Notes: generated from the letters alone by a model not told the origin. A stretch of 64,000 bases of DNA from Streptomyces cinereus (GCA_014647715.1 BMPS01000001.1:211645-275644); one strand, 5' to 3'; positions 1-9,094 are shown, counted from the first letter of the stretch. Made by a program: numbers and translations.

Positions 1-559
1 CTCTAGCTAGCGTGCGGCTGTCAGGATAATGAAAAAGTAGCGCGTTGACTAGCGTACCCGACCCATTGCCTGCGCCAGGATGGACGACCAAGCCTACTGG
101 CTTATTGATGACCAGCACCGCCTCATCTTCATACAAGATATCAAGTGGGATATTCTCGGGCAAATCTTGCTGTTGAGCAGTCAAACTCGCTTTAAGCACC
201 AACATATCGTTGGGCTTAAGACGATATTTGGGTTTTTGCGCCGCGCCGTTTACGGTTAGTTCGCCTGACTCAAGCCAACTTTTGATTTGCTCACGCGAAT
301 AGTCGCTAAACACCAATGCAGCAATTTTATCAATGCGCTCCCCTATTTGCTCAGAGGTGACTGTATAATTTTGGATAATTTGATGACTGCCAGTGTCGTG
401 GGTCTGCAGGTTTTGAGTGCTTGGCTGTGGTTGTGGCAGGCTTTCCCATTCTTCTTCGAGTTGATTGGAATTGTTTTGATTCATAGATTCAGTCATAGAT
501 TCAATGTTTGAATCGATTGGATTTGAGTTGTTTGGATGTGAGGCGATTGGCGTGGTCAT
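1..559 (-). CDS. rluD: 23S rRNA pseudouridine synthase RluD, N-terminal part (runs off the left edge)
   Basis: Pseudouridine synthase of the RluA/RluD family, which modifies helix 69 of 23S rRNA in the cytoplasm. About 186 residues are visible. An N-terminal stretch of roughly 65 Asn/Ser/Glu-rich residues is followed by an S4-like RNA-binding domain (RIDKIAAL, then the SREQIKSWLESGELTVNG region) and the start of the catalytic domain (VINKPVGLVVHPGAGNGSGT). The catalytic Asp motif HRLD lies beyond the window edge. The start at 559 is the first ATG after an upstream stop, but no clear ribosome binding site is visible, so a later ATG could be used and the extension shortened. It is divergent from bamD, the usual rluD/bamD arrangement in gammaproteobacteria. 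Gene identity is confident; the exact start is not. Confidence 0.85.
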   Translation of the reverse strand, partial: MTTPIASHPNNSNPIDSNIESMTESMNQNNSNQLEEEWESLPQPQPSTQNLQTHDTGSHQIIQNYTVTSEQIGERIDKIAALVFSDYSREQIKSWLESGELTVNGAAQKPKYRLKPNDMLVLKASLTAQQQDLPENIPLDILYEDEAVLVINKPVGLVVHPGAGNGSGTLVNALLFHYPDSRTLAR

Positions 560-666
560 AAACAGTTCAGACTTAGAGTATAGGGATTTTCAAAATTAAT
601 ATGCGCGGATAGGTCACAAAGTATAACGTTTCGTGATAGACTTAGTGAAATTTTTAATACAATATT

Positions 667-696
667 TTGCATTCAGTTTTGAACAATAAGTATTAT
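667..696 (+). promoter_or_regulatory. Predicted sigma70 promoter of bamD
   Basis: TTGCAT at 667-672, an 18-base spacer, then TATTAT at 691-696. The -10 box overlaps an ATG at 695 that opens the longest reading frame, so a transcript from here cannot use that ATG. This supports the downstream bamD start at 734. Found by eye only. Confidence 0.45.
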
Positions 697-733
697 GATG
701 GGCAAATATTTTTGCAATAGATTTGAGGTTCGT

Positions 734-1816
734 ATGCATCATCTTTCCAAAGTTGTGGGTGTCACCGCAATTACTCTGGCTTTGACCACTTTATCTGGCT
801 GTCAAACGCTAAAAAATTCAAAATTGTTTGGTGGCAAAGACGAAGTCGTTGCGACCAAAGCTGAAAAAAGTGAGCAAGGCTACTACCAAGCAGCGTCTGA
901 CAACATCAAAAAAGGCAACCTTGCTAAAGCGATTAGCCAGTTGAACGATTTACGGACTTTCTATCCTGTGGGTGATTACAGCGAGCAAGCGTTACTTGAT
1001 TTGATGTATGCGCAGTACCAACATGGTGACTATTTGGATGCGATTGCCAGTGCTGATCGTTTTATCCAGTCTTACCCATCCAACCCGCAAGTTGACTACG
1101 CGTACTATGTTCGCGGCATTTCAAATATGCAGGCAGCCTCAGGCGGCGTGATGAAATACACCAAGCTCAATCCTGCACACCGTGATATGGGCTATTCGCG
1201 CATTGCCTTTAATAACTTTCAGCAATTGATTAATCGCTTCCCCAATAGTGCGTATGCCCCAGACGCTGCACTACGTATGCGTTATATTTATAACCAATTG
1301 TCAGAAAGTGAGATGGATGTAGCGCGCTGGTATATTAAACGCAAAGCCTATGTGGCAGCCGCCAACCGTGCTAAATGGGTATTTCAGTACTATCCACAAA
1401 GCGAAGCGATTCCAGAGTCTATTGCTACCATCGCCTATAGCTATGACAAACTGGGAATGACCGATACCGCCAATCAATATAAACAACTACTTCGTATCAA
1501 CTACCCTGCTCTGATTGATGCGCGTGGCAACGTCAAACTTGATAATAGCCGTACCGGTTCAAACTGGTTAAATAAAGCCACATTGGGCGTGCTGGGTCAA
1601 AGTTCACAAAATGCTGCTGTTCAAGGGTTAGCCCAGCAGTCGGGTCAATACTCAGGCAATACAAAGCCGCAAGTGATTCAGACCTCAATTCAGCAAGCTG
1701 CGGCAATGCGCCTGCCAAGTCCAGCAACCACGGCAAATGATGAAACACCAACCAGACCACGTGAGACCACAATTGGGTTGGGTCTGCCACCTGACAATAC
1801 CAGTCAAGTCAAATAA
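734..1816 (+). CDS. bamD: Outer membrane assembly lipoprotein BamD (ComL)
   Basis: Lipoprotein subunit of the BAM complex, which inserts beta-barrel proteins into the outer membrane. The ATG at 734 is preferred over the upstream in-frame ATG at 695. It follows a TGAGGT ribosome binding site and gives a proper lipoprotein signal with lipobox LSGC near residue 23. The upstream ATG sits inside a predicted -10 box. The body is a run of TPR helices (AISQLNDLRTFYP, DYAYYVRGISNMQ, LINRFPNSAYAPDA) typical of BamD/YfiO. At about 360 residues it is much longer than E. coli BamD (245), because of a C-terminal Gln/Ser/Thr/Pro-rich tail from about residue 265. A rho-independent terminator follows, and dnaG comes next on the same strand. 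Confidence 0.92.
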   Translation: MHHLSKVVGVTAITLALTTLSGCQTLKNSKLFGGKDEVVATKAEKSEQGYYQAASDNIKKGNLAKAISQLNDLRTFYPVGDYSEQALLDLMYAQYQHGDYLDAIASADRFIQSYPSNPQVDYAYYVRGISNMQAASGGVMKYTKLNPAHRDMGYSRIAFNNFQQLINRFPNSAYAPDAALRMRYIYNQLSESEMDVARWYIKRKAYVAAANRAKWVFQYYPQSEAIPESIATIAYSYDKLGMTDTANQYKQLLRINYPALIDARGNVKLDNSRTGSNWLNKATLGVLGQSSQNAAVQGLAQQSGQYSGNTKPQVIQTSIQQAAAMRLPSPATTANDETPTRPRETTIGLGLPPDNTSQVK

Positions 1817-1836
1817 TCTATAAACCCTGTTAATAT

Positions 1837-1865
1837 TAGCTAGGTTTATCCTAGCTATTTTTTTT
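1837..1865 (+). terminator. Rho-independent terminator after bamD
   Basis: Stem AGCTAGG / CCTAGCT with a five-base TTTAT loop (1838-1856), extended by one T-A pair, followed by a run of T to 1865. It lies 21 bases after the bamD stop. Confidence 0.8.
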
Positions 1866-1903
1866 CAATCAGCTAATTTTTAACTGGAAATGCGCTTTTT
1901 ACC

Positions 1904-4126
1904 ATGAGTAACAATGCCATCATTGATCAAATCATTGCTAATGCTGATATCGTCAAGATTATTGGCAAGCATGTGGAGCTCAAACGTTCGGGCAATGAAT
2001 TCAAAGGCTGTTGCCCTTTTCATGGAGAAAAAACGCCCTCATTTTTTGTCAATCCGCAAAAAGGGCTATATAACTGTTTTGGCTGTGGTGTCGCAGGCAA
2101 TGCGCTCACCTTTTTAAAAGAGTACGAAAATCTCACCGCGGGTGAAGCACTCAAAGAACTGTCCCGTCAAACGGGGATTGAACTGCCCAAAGAGCCTGTC
2201 AATAAATCGCATACCTATAAAAAAACACCCGTTCCACCCAAACTTGCTGTATCGCAAGCAAGGGCATCCTCTCATCAAAATCTAGCTCAAAGTCCCGCTC
2301 AAGCCCCCTCTGACTCAGATGTTGTCGAGCGTCCGTCTATTGACGATGCAGAGGCTTTGTGGATAGACGCTTTTGACGATTTTCAAACGTCTGATAACTT
2401 AGATGCGAGCTTTATCCCTTTTGCTGATTATAATGATGCAAGCGTTGGCGGTTTTTCACCTTTTGATGACTTGGGTAATAGCAGTCCGCAGGATAGTTCA
2501 TCAAGTTTATACGACTTACTGACCCAAATCTGCCAGTTTTATCAACATCAATTACAGCAAAATAGCTTTGCCCAACATTATTTGCTCAAACGTGGTTTGA
2601 CGCCGCACACTATCGAAGAATTTGCCTTAGGCTTTGCCCCAAATGGTTGGCAACATCTTGAAGAAGCCTTCCCCCAAGACATCGAAGGTTTAAAAATCTT
2701 GGGATTGGTACGCACTTCGCAAAATGGGCGTGACTTTGATTTGCTGCGCAATCGGGTGATTTTTCCCATCCGCGACCAACAAGGACGGGTGATCGGCTTT
2801 GCCGGTCGCACCCTATCTGATGATGAGCAGCCCAAGTATATCAACTCTTCAGATTCACCTGTATTTCATAAACAAGCCGTGTTGTATGGTCTTTTTGAAG
2901 GTCGCAAAGCCAAAGCCAAAGACTGGCTGGTGGTTGAAGGTTATATGGATGTCATAAGCCTTCATCAAGCGGGCGTGTATGGCGCAGTTGCCTCCATGGG
3001 AACAGCACTAGCGCAATCACAAATCGAAAGATTACTGCAATTTAATCCCATACTTACTTTAAGTTTTGATGGTGATAGTGCAGGACAAAAAGCCGCTTGG
3101 CGTGCCATGGAAGTTGGGTTGCCTGCGCTCACTGATGGCAAGGAATTGCATTTCTTGACACTGCCAGACAATCATGACCCTGATAGTTATGTCAAAGCGC
3201 ATGGTTTGTTAGCGATGCAGCAACAAATCGCCCAAGCCGTTCCCCTATCAGCGTATTTGTACTCAAGTCTGACGCGTCAATATCCTACCAATACCCCTGA
3301 AAACCGCAGCAAAATTTTGCAGCAGCTCTCTGCGCTGACCCAAAAACTACCAAAAGGTAGTTATGGCTGGTTGCTGCGTGAAGACATCAAAAACAAAATG
3401 GGATTGGGGCGAAAAAACCAAGCACGGCAAGCGCAAGATGCCCTGCTCAATTTTGATAGCGAATTGACGGTACAACTGCATCTGCAGCTGTGTTTTTTGT
3501 TTCAACCAGAGCTGTTAGGCAGTCTGGAAAATAACCGCATTAGCCAATCTGTCATCCGCGATATTTATCAGCGCAGCGAAGCGGCTAATGTTTTTAAGCC
3601 TAAACACCCATCTACCAAACCAACAGCACATATTCGATTGGACGAAAATTCAACTGGTGACACTGGTGTTATCACGGATGTCATCATGGATGCGATGAAT
3701 GCGCCCTGCAAAAACTATGACGAAAGCTGCTGCCTAACTTGGCAAGCCATTGCCGATGAAGAATTATTGAAGTTGATTACTTGGATTCAAACCATTCAAT
3801 CAAAATTGCAGGATTTTGATAACCCAAAATGGTCAACTTACGAGCGAATCAATGCCAAAGCACATTTTATACTGGCGGGCTTGACATCAGAGCAGCAAAA
3901 CAAACTTATCAAACATTGGGCGCGGTTTTTTAAGGAACTCAGTCAACGCAATATTGATGATATCTCGGACCTGGTGACAGAGTTGGTGGTTCAACTGATG
4001 TTAGAAACCCTACAGCGCGAACAAAAAACCCTAAAAGCAGACTTGAAGGCGCTGAGCCTATGTATCAAACACCACCAAGCGATTTTAACTTGGCTTAGAA
4101 CATGGCTACAGCGCAAAGAGGATTAA
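1904..4126 (+). CDS. dnaG: DNA primase DnaG
   Basis: Synthesises the RNA primers for Okazaki fragments at the replication fork. The 740-residue protein has the N-terminal CHC2 zinc domain (ligands Cys37, His40, Cys58, Cys61). A Ser/Asp-rich linker of about 100 residues (around 105-205) comes next; it is longer than in E. coli DnaG (581 residues) and may be lineage-specific. The TOPRIM core shows the catalytic Glu in VVEGYMDV (about 343-350) and DGDSAG near 388. A C-terminal helicase-binding region follows. The ATG at 1904 begins directly at the conserved N-terminus (residues I-I-D-Q-I-I), although the ribosome binding site is weak. It converges with the ABC1 kinase gene with only 12 bases between stops. 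Confidence 0.96.
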   Translation: MSNNAIIDQIIANADIVKIIGKHVELKRSGNEFKGCCPFHGEKTPSFFVNPQKGLYNCFGCGVAGNALTFLKEYENLTAGEALKELSRQTGIELPKEPVNKSHTYKKTPVPPKLAVSQARASSHQNLAQSPAQAPSDSDVVERPSIDDAEALWIDAFDDFQTSDNLDASFIPFADYNDASVGGFSPFDDLGNSSPQDSSSSLYDLLTQICQFYQHQLQQNSFAQHYLLKRGLTPHTIEEFALGFAPNGWQHLEEAFPQDIEGLKILGLVRTSQNGRDFDLLRNRVIFPIRDQQGRVIGFAGRTLSDDEQPKYINSSDSPVFHKQAVLYGLFEGRKAKAKDWLVVEGYMDVISLHQAGVYGAVASMGTALAQSQIERLLQFNPILTLSFDGDSAGQKAAWRAMEVGLPALTDGKELHFLTLPDNHDPDSYVKAHGLLAMQQQIAQAVPLSAYLYSSLTRQYPTNTPENRSKILQQLSALTQKLPKGSYGWLLREDIKNKMGLGRKNQARQAQDALLNFDSELTVQLHLQLCFLFQPELLGSLENNRISQSVIRDIYQRSEAANVFKPKHPSTKPTAHIRLDENSTGDTGVITDVIMDAMNAPCKNYDESCCLTWQAIADEELLKLITWIQTIQSKLQDFDNPKWSTYERINAKAHFILAGLTSEQQNKLIKHWARFFKELSQRNIDDISDLVTELVVQLMLETLQREQKTLKADLKALSLCIKHHQAILTWLRTWLQRKED

Positions 4127-4138
4127 TTCATCGCGTGT

Positions 4139-5452
4139 TTATGCCATTTTAATCCGCGCATCATGAAACATATCCATTTCAGGGGCAAGTACTTTCATAA
4201 AACGGTCAAAATATAACAGTTGCTTGGTCAGTAGCGCAAAATCTCTTGGAAAATGAATACCATGGCGTTTACCGACTTCCACCATTTCAAGCAACATTTG
4301 GTTGATTTCATCAGTATGATCTTTCAATCGGTTTGGCATGGTTTGGTCAATGGTTTTTCCCATAAACAAACTATCATCTGCCAAGATTTTTTTCATCACT
4401 GACTCAAGATCTTGCGCAAGGATATCGACATTGACTTGCTCTCGCGCATGGGTCATATCCATTTCAACCATATAATGCGCCATGCCGCGATAGTCTTCTT
4501 TAGCAAAACTATCCATCATCCCCATACTGGCTTGCCACGCTTTGGGTTCAAGTTTGCCTACAATCCCAAAATCAATAAAGCCAATTCGACCATCGGTCAA
4601 TAACATCAAATTGCCTGCATGCAAATCGGCATGAAAACTATTGCACAGCATCAAGCTAGAAAACCACGTATTTAAAGTATCTGTCATCACCTGTGCTGGG
4701 TATTTACAATATTGACGCATGGCAGCATCATCAATCATCGACACCCCAAAGAACCGTGTCATGACAAGCACTTTTTTGGTGCTGATATCATGATAAACAT
4801 CGGGCGCGACTACTTTATGATTATCGGTTTTTTTCAAAAAATCTTGGAAATCATCAATGTTTTTGGCTTCTTGTAAGAAGTCTGTTTCTGCTGCCATGCG
4901 CAAACGGATTTCATCAATAATGGGTGAAATACTGGCAAATTTTAGCGACGGTGCGATACTGTCAATCAGTTTAGTTAATCCAACCATCATACCTAAATCG
5001 GTTTGAATAATGGTATCTACTTCAGGCTTTTGCACTTTCAACACCACATTATCGCCATTTTTTAAAATAGCACTGTGAACCTGGGCGATGGATGCAGACG
5101 CTAGCGGTTTGACCTCAATACTTTGAAAAATATCTTCCAATGTCTGCCCATCTTTTTCTAGTTCTTGTCTTAAGACGCCTTCAATATAACTGTAAGGCAT
5201 GGGCGTGGTTTGATCCAGACAGCCTTGAAATACTGTCACATATTCGCGGGGAAAGATGGACGGGGTACTGGCAATAAACTGACCGATTTTGATGTAGGTA
5301 GTACCCAACTCTTCAAAGCTTTGGCGCAGTAGCGTTGGGGTCATTTTTTCACCTTGGGCGATACGCAGCCCGGCTTTGCCAGCCACGGTTGCCGTTTTCC
5401 CGACCCGCTGAATGACATTTAAGGATTTTTTCAAAAAGTGATTTTTTTGCAT
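4139..5452 (-). CDS. ABC1/UbiB-family (AarF-like) atypical kinase
   Basis: Member of the ABC1/ADCK/UbiB protein-kinase-like family; such proteins are ATPases or kinases often tied to isoprenoid-quinone or lipid homeostasis. Visible motifs are the family KxGQ (KIGQ, 55-58), the Ala-rich loop ASASIAQVH (118-126), the ATP lysine in VLKV (near 139), the catalytic-loop motif HADLHAGN (274-281) and IDFG (294-296). The 437-residue protein lacks the C-terminal transmembrane pair of true UbiB. A second, canonical UbiB lies at 61.1-62.8 kb, so this one is probably a paralogue with another role. It is the last gene of a leftward run, 13 bases after the E1-like gene. The substrate is unknown. Confidence 0.82.
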   Translation of the reverse strand: MQKNHFLKKSLNVIQRVGKTATVAGKAGLRIAQGEKMTPTLLRQSFEELGTTYIKIGQFIASTPSIFPREYVTVFQGCLDQTTPMPYSYIEGVLRQELEKDGQTLEDIFQSIEVKPLASASIAQVHSAILKNGDNVVLKVQKPEVDTIIQTDLGMMVGLTKLIDSIAPSLKFASISPIIDEIRLRMAAETDFLQEAKNIDDFQDFLKKTDNHKVVAPDVYHDISTKKVLVMTRFFGVSMIDDAAMRQYCKYPAQVMTDTLNTWFSSLMLCNSFHADLHAGNLMLLTDGRIGFIDFGIVGKLEPKAWQASMGMMDSFAKEDYRGMAHYMVEMDMTHAREQVNVDILAQDLESVMKKILADDSLFMGKTIDQTMPNRLKDHTDEINQMLLEMVEVGKRHGIHFPRDFALLTKQLLYFDRFMKVLAPEMDMFHDARIKMA

Positions 5453-5465
5453 GATTAACTCTAGT

Positions 5466-6260
5466 TTAAATGACTTCTGTGATAGCGGATGGTTGGCTAC
5501 AAATCTCGCAGTCAGCGTCTTTACGATAGTGAAGTTTTTTAAGATTCATGGTTTTGCCGTTCCATAGCAATAACATTTGCGCTATAGGATTGATGCCCAG
5601 TCCCAAAAAACTTAAAGCCGCTTGGGCTTGAAAGTTGCCGATGATTTGGGTGGTACTGGCAAGTACACCGCTAGTGGCACACGTTCGCTCATCATCCCCT
5701 GCCCCTTGAAACAAGCAATGATAGCAACCTTGCTGCGGCGCAAATAATGCCAGTTGCCCTGTTTGCGCAATGGCGGAAGCTGATAATAATGACAAATTTG
5801 ACTTGACAGCGATGGCATTAATGAGGTCTCGTGTTTTGAAGTTATCGGTACAATCGCATATTATTTTGCTTAGGCTATTTATTTTCGCTCGTTCAATCAT
5901 TTGTTGATAATTATCTGCTGTTAAACGTGCTTGTATGGCGATAACGTCACAAAATGCATTGATTTCATGTAATTTAGCCTTGGCTACCAGCGCTTTAGAT
6001 TGACCGATATCGTTTGGAGTAAACAACGACTGCCGCTGTAGATTGCTCTCATCAATCGTATCATCGTCAATAATCAGTAGCTTGCCAATGCCAGCACGGC
6101 ACAAGGTCTCTGCAAGTGGGCAACCTAGCCCGCCCATCCCAATAATAATCGCACAGCTATTTTTCAGCTGCGTTTGTGCTTCTATATCCCACTCTTCTAG
6201 CAATATTTGGCGGGCATAGCGTAGCATTTCTGCATCGGTTAATTCTGTTTGTTTTGACAT
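5466..6260 (-). CDS. ThiF/MoeB/HesA-family adenylyltransferase (E1-like)
   Basis: E1-like enzyme that would adenylate the C-terminal Gly-Gly of a sulfur-carrier protein (MoaD or ThiS type) for molybdopterin or thiamine synthesis. The 264 residues begin with a Rossmann nucleotide-binding motif (GMGGLG, 41-46) and the ATP-site region DESNLQRQ (70-77). Zinc-binding CxxC pairs lie at Cys179/Cys182 and Cys251/Cys254, and a Cys-containing CATSGVL segment (Cys194) matches the MoeB catalytic-loop position. There is no rhodanese domain. No moaD, moaE or thiS lies nearby, so MoeB versus ThiF cannot be decided. It is placed between prmC and the ABC1 kinase as part of one leftward operon. A copy of the dispersed GCTTAGGCTATTT word lies inside it. 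Confidence 0.82.
   Translation of the reverse strand: MSKQTELTDAEMLRYARQILLEEWDIEAQTQLKNSCAIIIGMGGLGCPLAETLCRAGIGKLLIIDDDTIDESNLQRQSLFTPNDIGQSKALVAKAKLHEINAFCDVIAIQARLTADNYQQMIERAKINSLSKIICDCTDNFKTRDLINAIAVKSNLSLLSASAIAQTGQLALFAPQQGCYHCLFQGAGDDERTCATSGVLASTTQIIGNFQAQAALSFLGLGINPIAQMLLLWNGKTMNLKKLHYRKDADCEICSQPSAITEVI
5868..5880 (+). repeat. Dispersed 13-base word GCTTAGGCTATTT, copy 1
   Basis: Exact copy inside the ThiF/MoeB-like gene; on the coding strand it reads Asn-Ser-Leu-Ser. Other copies are at 6283, 6832, 12447, 12621 and 49026. Confidence 0.75.
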
Positions 6261-6282
6261 AGTAGTTAAATTTCACATATTT

Positions 6283-6295
6283 ACTTAGGCTATTT
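6283..6295 (+). repeat. Dispersed word, copy 2 (ACTTAGGCTATTT)
   Basis: Matches 12 of the 13 bases of the word. It lies in the 55-base gap between prmC and the ThiF/MoeB-like gene. The adjoining bases give TGCTAAAAT on the minus strand (6292-6300), which could act as an extended -10 for the downstream gene. The same 13 bases GGCTATTTTAGCA recur at 17488-17500 upstream of parB. Confidence 0.65.
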
Positions 6296-6315
6296 TAGCA
6301 CATTAATTTAGTACA

Positions 6316-7194
6316 CTAATTTAGTACACCTAGCGTTACCCGTTCATTATCACCATAGTCTTTGACGGTGATTACATCGCCAAAGCCATTTGACAAAAAC
6401 ACGCCCCTAACCTGTTCGCCCTGATCATACCCATGTTCAATCGCTAATAACCCATGAGGCTGTAAAAATTGTGGCGCAGTTTTGACAATATGACAGATGT
6501 CCGCCATGCCCTTATTATCCGCGATTAGCGCGCCAATGGGTTCATCGGTTAAACCTGCCAAGTGAGGATCGTTGGGATCGATATAAGGTGGATTAGATAC
6601 AATGATATCAAATTTGTTTTCATCTGCATGGGCTGTCATAAAGGGTTCATACCAACTGCCTTCAAAAAACGCGATATTACTAACCCCTATTCTTTTAGCA
6701 TTTTGTGTGGCAACGCTTAGCGCCTCAGGCGACTTATCTACTGCGCTAATGGATGAATTTTTAAATTCGTCAGCCAGCGTGATGGCAATACAACCTGACC
6801 CCGTGCCTAAATCTAAAATATTCATTGATTTGCTTAGGCTATTTTTATAATGATTAAGCACGGCTTCTATCAACCTTTCAGTATCAGGACGCGGTATTAA
6901 CGTATGCTCATTGACTAAAAACTCATGCTGCCAAAAACTTTGTTTGCCTAGCACATAAGCGAATGGTTTACCGGCTATCAGCTCCTCTAGCGCTGCAAAA
7001 TATTGAGTGGCTATCTCTGCAGTTACCATTTCGCTATCATGGGTAATAAGATAAGTCTGCCCTACATGAAGACACTCACCCAGCAACTGTTTGCGGATGT
7101 GTTTTTCAACCCTGCTTGGTACAGCCAACAATGATTGAATGCTGTAAGATGATATTGGGTTATTCATGGGTGATGTTATCGCCTCTTGTCGCAT
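6316..7194 (-). CDS. prmC: Peptide chain release factor N5-glutamine methyltransferase PrmC (HemK)
   Basis: Methylates the Gln of the GGQ motif in release factors RF1 and RF2, using S-adenosylmethionine. Motifs seen are an N-terminal helical domain, IPRPDTE (100-106), the SAM motif DLGTGSG (128-134) and the catalytic NPPY (201-204). The frame opens at 7194. An internal ATG at 7167 would leave only an 8-base overlap with the end of ampG, would match the usual family N-terminus and is at least as likely; neither start has a strong ribosome binding site. The segment NSLSKS (118-123) is encoded by a copy of the dispersed GCTTAGGCTATTT word and lies in a linker just before the SAM motif. Confidence 0.9.
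   Translation of the reverse strand: MRQEAITSPMNNPISSYSIQSLLAVPSRVEKHIRKQLLGECLHVGQTYLITHDSEMVTAEIATQYFAALEELIAGKPFAYVLGKQSFWQHEFLVNEHTLIPRPDTERLIEAVLNHYKNSLSKSMNILDLGTGSGCIAITLADEFKNSSISAVDKSPEALSVATQNAKRIGVSNIAFFEGSWYEPFMTAHADENKFDIIVSNPPYIDPNDPHLAGLTDEPIGALIADNKGMADICHIVKTAPQFLQPHGLLAIEHGYDQGEQVRGVFLSNGFGDVITVKDYGDNERVTLGVLN
6832..6844 (+). repeat. Dispersed word GCTTAGGCTATTT, copy 3
   Basis: Exact copy inside prmC, read on the coding strand as Asn-Ser-Leu-Ser, in a linker just ahead of the SAM-binding motif. Confidence 0.75.
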
Positions 7195-8758
7195 CTTGGC
7201 TCATCACATGCTTATCTACCATATAAATCAACAACAGCACAGGAATGCCAATCAGTGCAGTAAAAGTGAAAAAAGCAGGATATCCCATAGTTTCTACCAT
7301 CGCACCTGAGTAGCCTCCTAAAATCTTTGGTGTTAATGTCATCAATGAACTAAGCAGTGCATACTGTACCATGCTAAAGCGAATATTGGTCAATACCGAT
7401 AAAAAGGCGACGAAAATGGCACTTGCTAGACCTGATGCGAGATTATCAAACATCACCGCTGAGTACATATAAAAAAAATCATGCCCCTTGCCCGCCAAAA
7501 TCACAAACAATAAATTACTGGCTGACGCTAAAATAGCACCAATCAGCATAGCATTCATGATTTTAAAACGCTCAGCAAGCAAACCGCCTAGAATACCACC
7601 CACAATTGACATCCCCATCCCAAAGGTTTTGACCGCCAAGGCGATATCGGTTTTGCTAAAGCCTAAGTTGACATAAAACAAGTTTGACGTCGTACCTGCC
7701 ACAATATCTGAAATACGATACAAGCCTATCAATAAAATCAGCCATACGGCTTTTTTACCATAACGACTGAAAAAGTCTTGAATCGGCGCGACCCACATAT
7801 CAACCGCGACTTGCTTTTTGATGATTCTGGCTTTTAATAACACCAAAGCGGTGCTAATGGCGACAACCACAGCGCCAATAAATTTAATACTCTCATAAAC
7901 AAAGCCCAAAAATTTTGACTCAGTCTCTGGAAGCACGTGACCGATGACAATAAAACTGGCAATCAGCGCAATCACTGAAATTAAAAATAGTAAAAACAGT
8001 TGAAAATAATCCGACATCGGGCGTTCATGCTGCTCACGGGTGACGGTGGGTTCCTTGATCAAAAGGGTGGTGACAACCCCTATGAGCATCAAAGATGCCA
8101 TAATATAATAGGTTTGTTGCCACGCAGCGTAGTTGTAAGTGGCTTTGGTCGAGCCAAAATATTCTGCTAAGAACAGCGCCCCTGCCCCTGCAACAATCAG
8201 ACCGATTCGGTAGCCTGCCATAAACATACCAGAGAGTACGGGTTGCATCGATTTTTCAGCAATTTCAATGCGATAGGCATCAATCACGATGTCTTGTGTC
8301 GCCGCTGAAAAACCTAACAACACGGCAAAAAATGCCATGTAATCAAGTACAACATCACTGGTGGGATTAAAACTACCAAGCATAAAAATTGCAAAGGCGA
8401 CCACAATTTGTGCCAAAGCTAGCCAACTACGGCGTTGTCCTAGCATTTTGGTTAACATCGGAATCGGCACGGCATTGACGAGGGGCGACCAAACAAACTT
8501 AAACGAGTACCCGAGCATCGCCCAACTAAACATGGTGATAATTTTGATATCAAACCCTGCTTCTTTGAGCCAAATTGATAAACTAGAAAATATCAATAGA
8601 TAAGGCAACCCTGAAGAAAAACCCAATAGCAACATCACCCAAGCGCGCTTGTCCATATAGGCTTTGATGGCTTCGCCCCAAGACTTTTTTGTGCCTGTTG
8701 AGCTTTCGCTTGGTAGCGCCACTTGGTCGTTTGACACAGGTTGTTTTGATATTTCCAT
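7160..8758 (-). CDS. ampG: AmpG-family muropeptide permease (MFS transporter)
   Basis: Inner-membrane major facilitator of the AmpG family, which imports anhydro-muropeptides released from peptidoglycan during cell-wall recycling. The protein is about 532 residues with many hydrophobic segments (VMLLLGFSSGLPYLLIFSSL, AMFFAVLLGFSAATQDIVID). The family hallmarks GFSSGLPYLL and ATQDIVIDAYRIE are clear. A GTG at 8770 opens the frame, but the ATG at 8758 follows a GAGAGG ribosome binding site that lies inside the longer reading, so 8758 is the likely start. It overlaps the start of prmC and is the first gene of the ampG-prmC-E1-ABC1 run. No ampD or beta-lactamase gene is adjacent. Confidence 0.88.
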   Translation of the reverse strand: MEISKQPVSNDQVALPSESSTGTKKSWGEAIKAYMDKRAWVMLLLGFSSGLPYLLIFSSLSIWLKEAGFDIKIITMFSWAMLGYSFKFVWSPLVNAVPIPMLTKMLGQRRSWLALAQIVVAFAIFMLGSFNPTSDVVLDYMAFFAVLLGFSAATQDIVIDAYRIEIAEKSMQPVLSGMFMAGYRIGLIVAGAGALFLAEYFGSTKATYNYAAWQQTYYIMASLMLIGVVTTLLIKEPTVTREQHERPMSDYFQLFLLFLISVIALIASFIVIGHVLPETESKFLGFVYESIKFIGAVVVAISTALVLLKARIIKKQVAVDMWVAPIQDFFSRYGKKAVWLILLIGLYRISDIVAGTTSNLFYVNLGFSKTDIALAVKTFGMGMSIVGGILGGLLAERFKIMNAMLIGAILASASNLLFVILAGKGHDFFYMYSAVMFDNLASGLASAIFVAFLSVLTNIRFSMVQYALLSSLMTLTPKILGGYSGAMVETMGYPAFFTFTALIGIPVLLLIYMVDKHVMSQDATRGDNITHE

Positions 8759-9019
8759 GTTACCTCTCACTCATCACGCACGATTTACCACAAAACTTCA
8801 TTAAAATCTTGCTATTGTAGCGGTTTTCTAGGTCTATACAAACTAAAATTATTATGGCTGTCTGAAACGTCGATATCTGAAACAAGGCGGCAATACAACT
8901 GAATCAATAACTGAGTCAATGTCTACAGACTTGTCATATTTCAATTTCTTAAATTTTAAGCCTATTAAATATGCCTGACTTAAGCAGCTAGGTTTTGAAC
9001 CTGTTATTTTATGGTAATA

Positions 9020-9028
9020 TGCTATAAT
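9020..9028 (+). promoter_or_regulatory. Extended -10 promoter element TGCTATAAT
   Basis: A perfect extended -10 (TGn plus TATAAT) with no good -35 at the standard distance. It precedes the hicB-like remnant and then the cysB-like gene, and could drive either. The same nine bases occur upstream of gyrA on the minus strand. Confidence 0.4.
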
Positions 9029-9094
9029 TGACACCCTGCGGTGACTTTTAACCTTTTTGTCAGTTGTTAGCTGTTGACGGCTTTGGGGCAAATT

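Noticed and set aside
695..733. Longer bamD start at 695
   Set aside because: The ATG lies in a predicted -10 box and the resulting N-terminus breaks the lipoprotein signal layout; 734 has a better ribosome binding site.
2625..2635. CCTTAGGCTTT in dnaG, near match to the dispersed word
   Set aside because: It differs at both ends and encodes Ala-Leu-Gly-Phe in conserved primase sequence; taken as chance.
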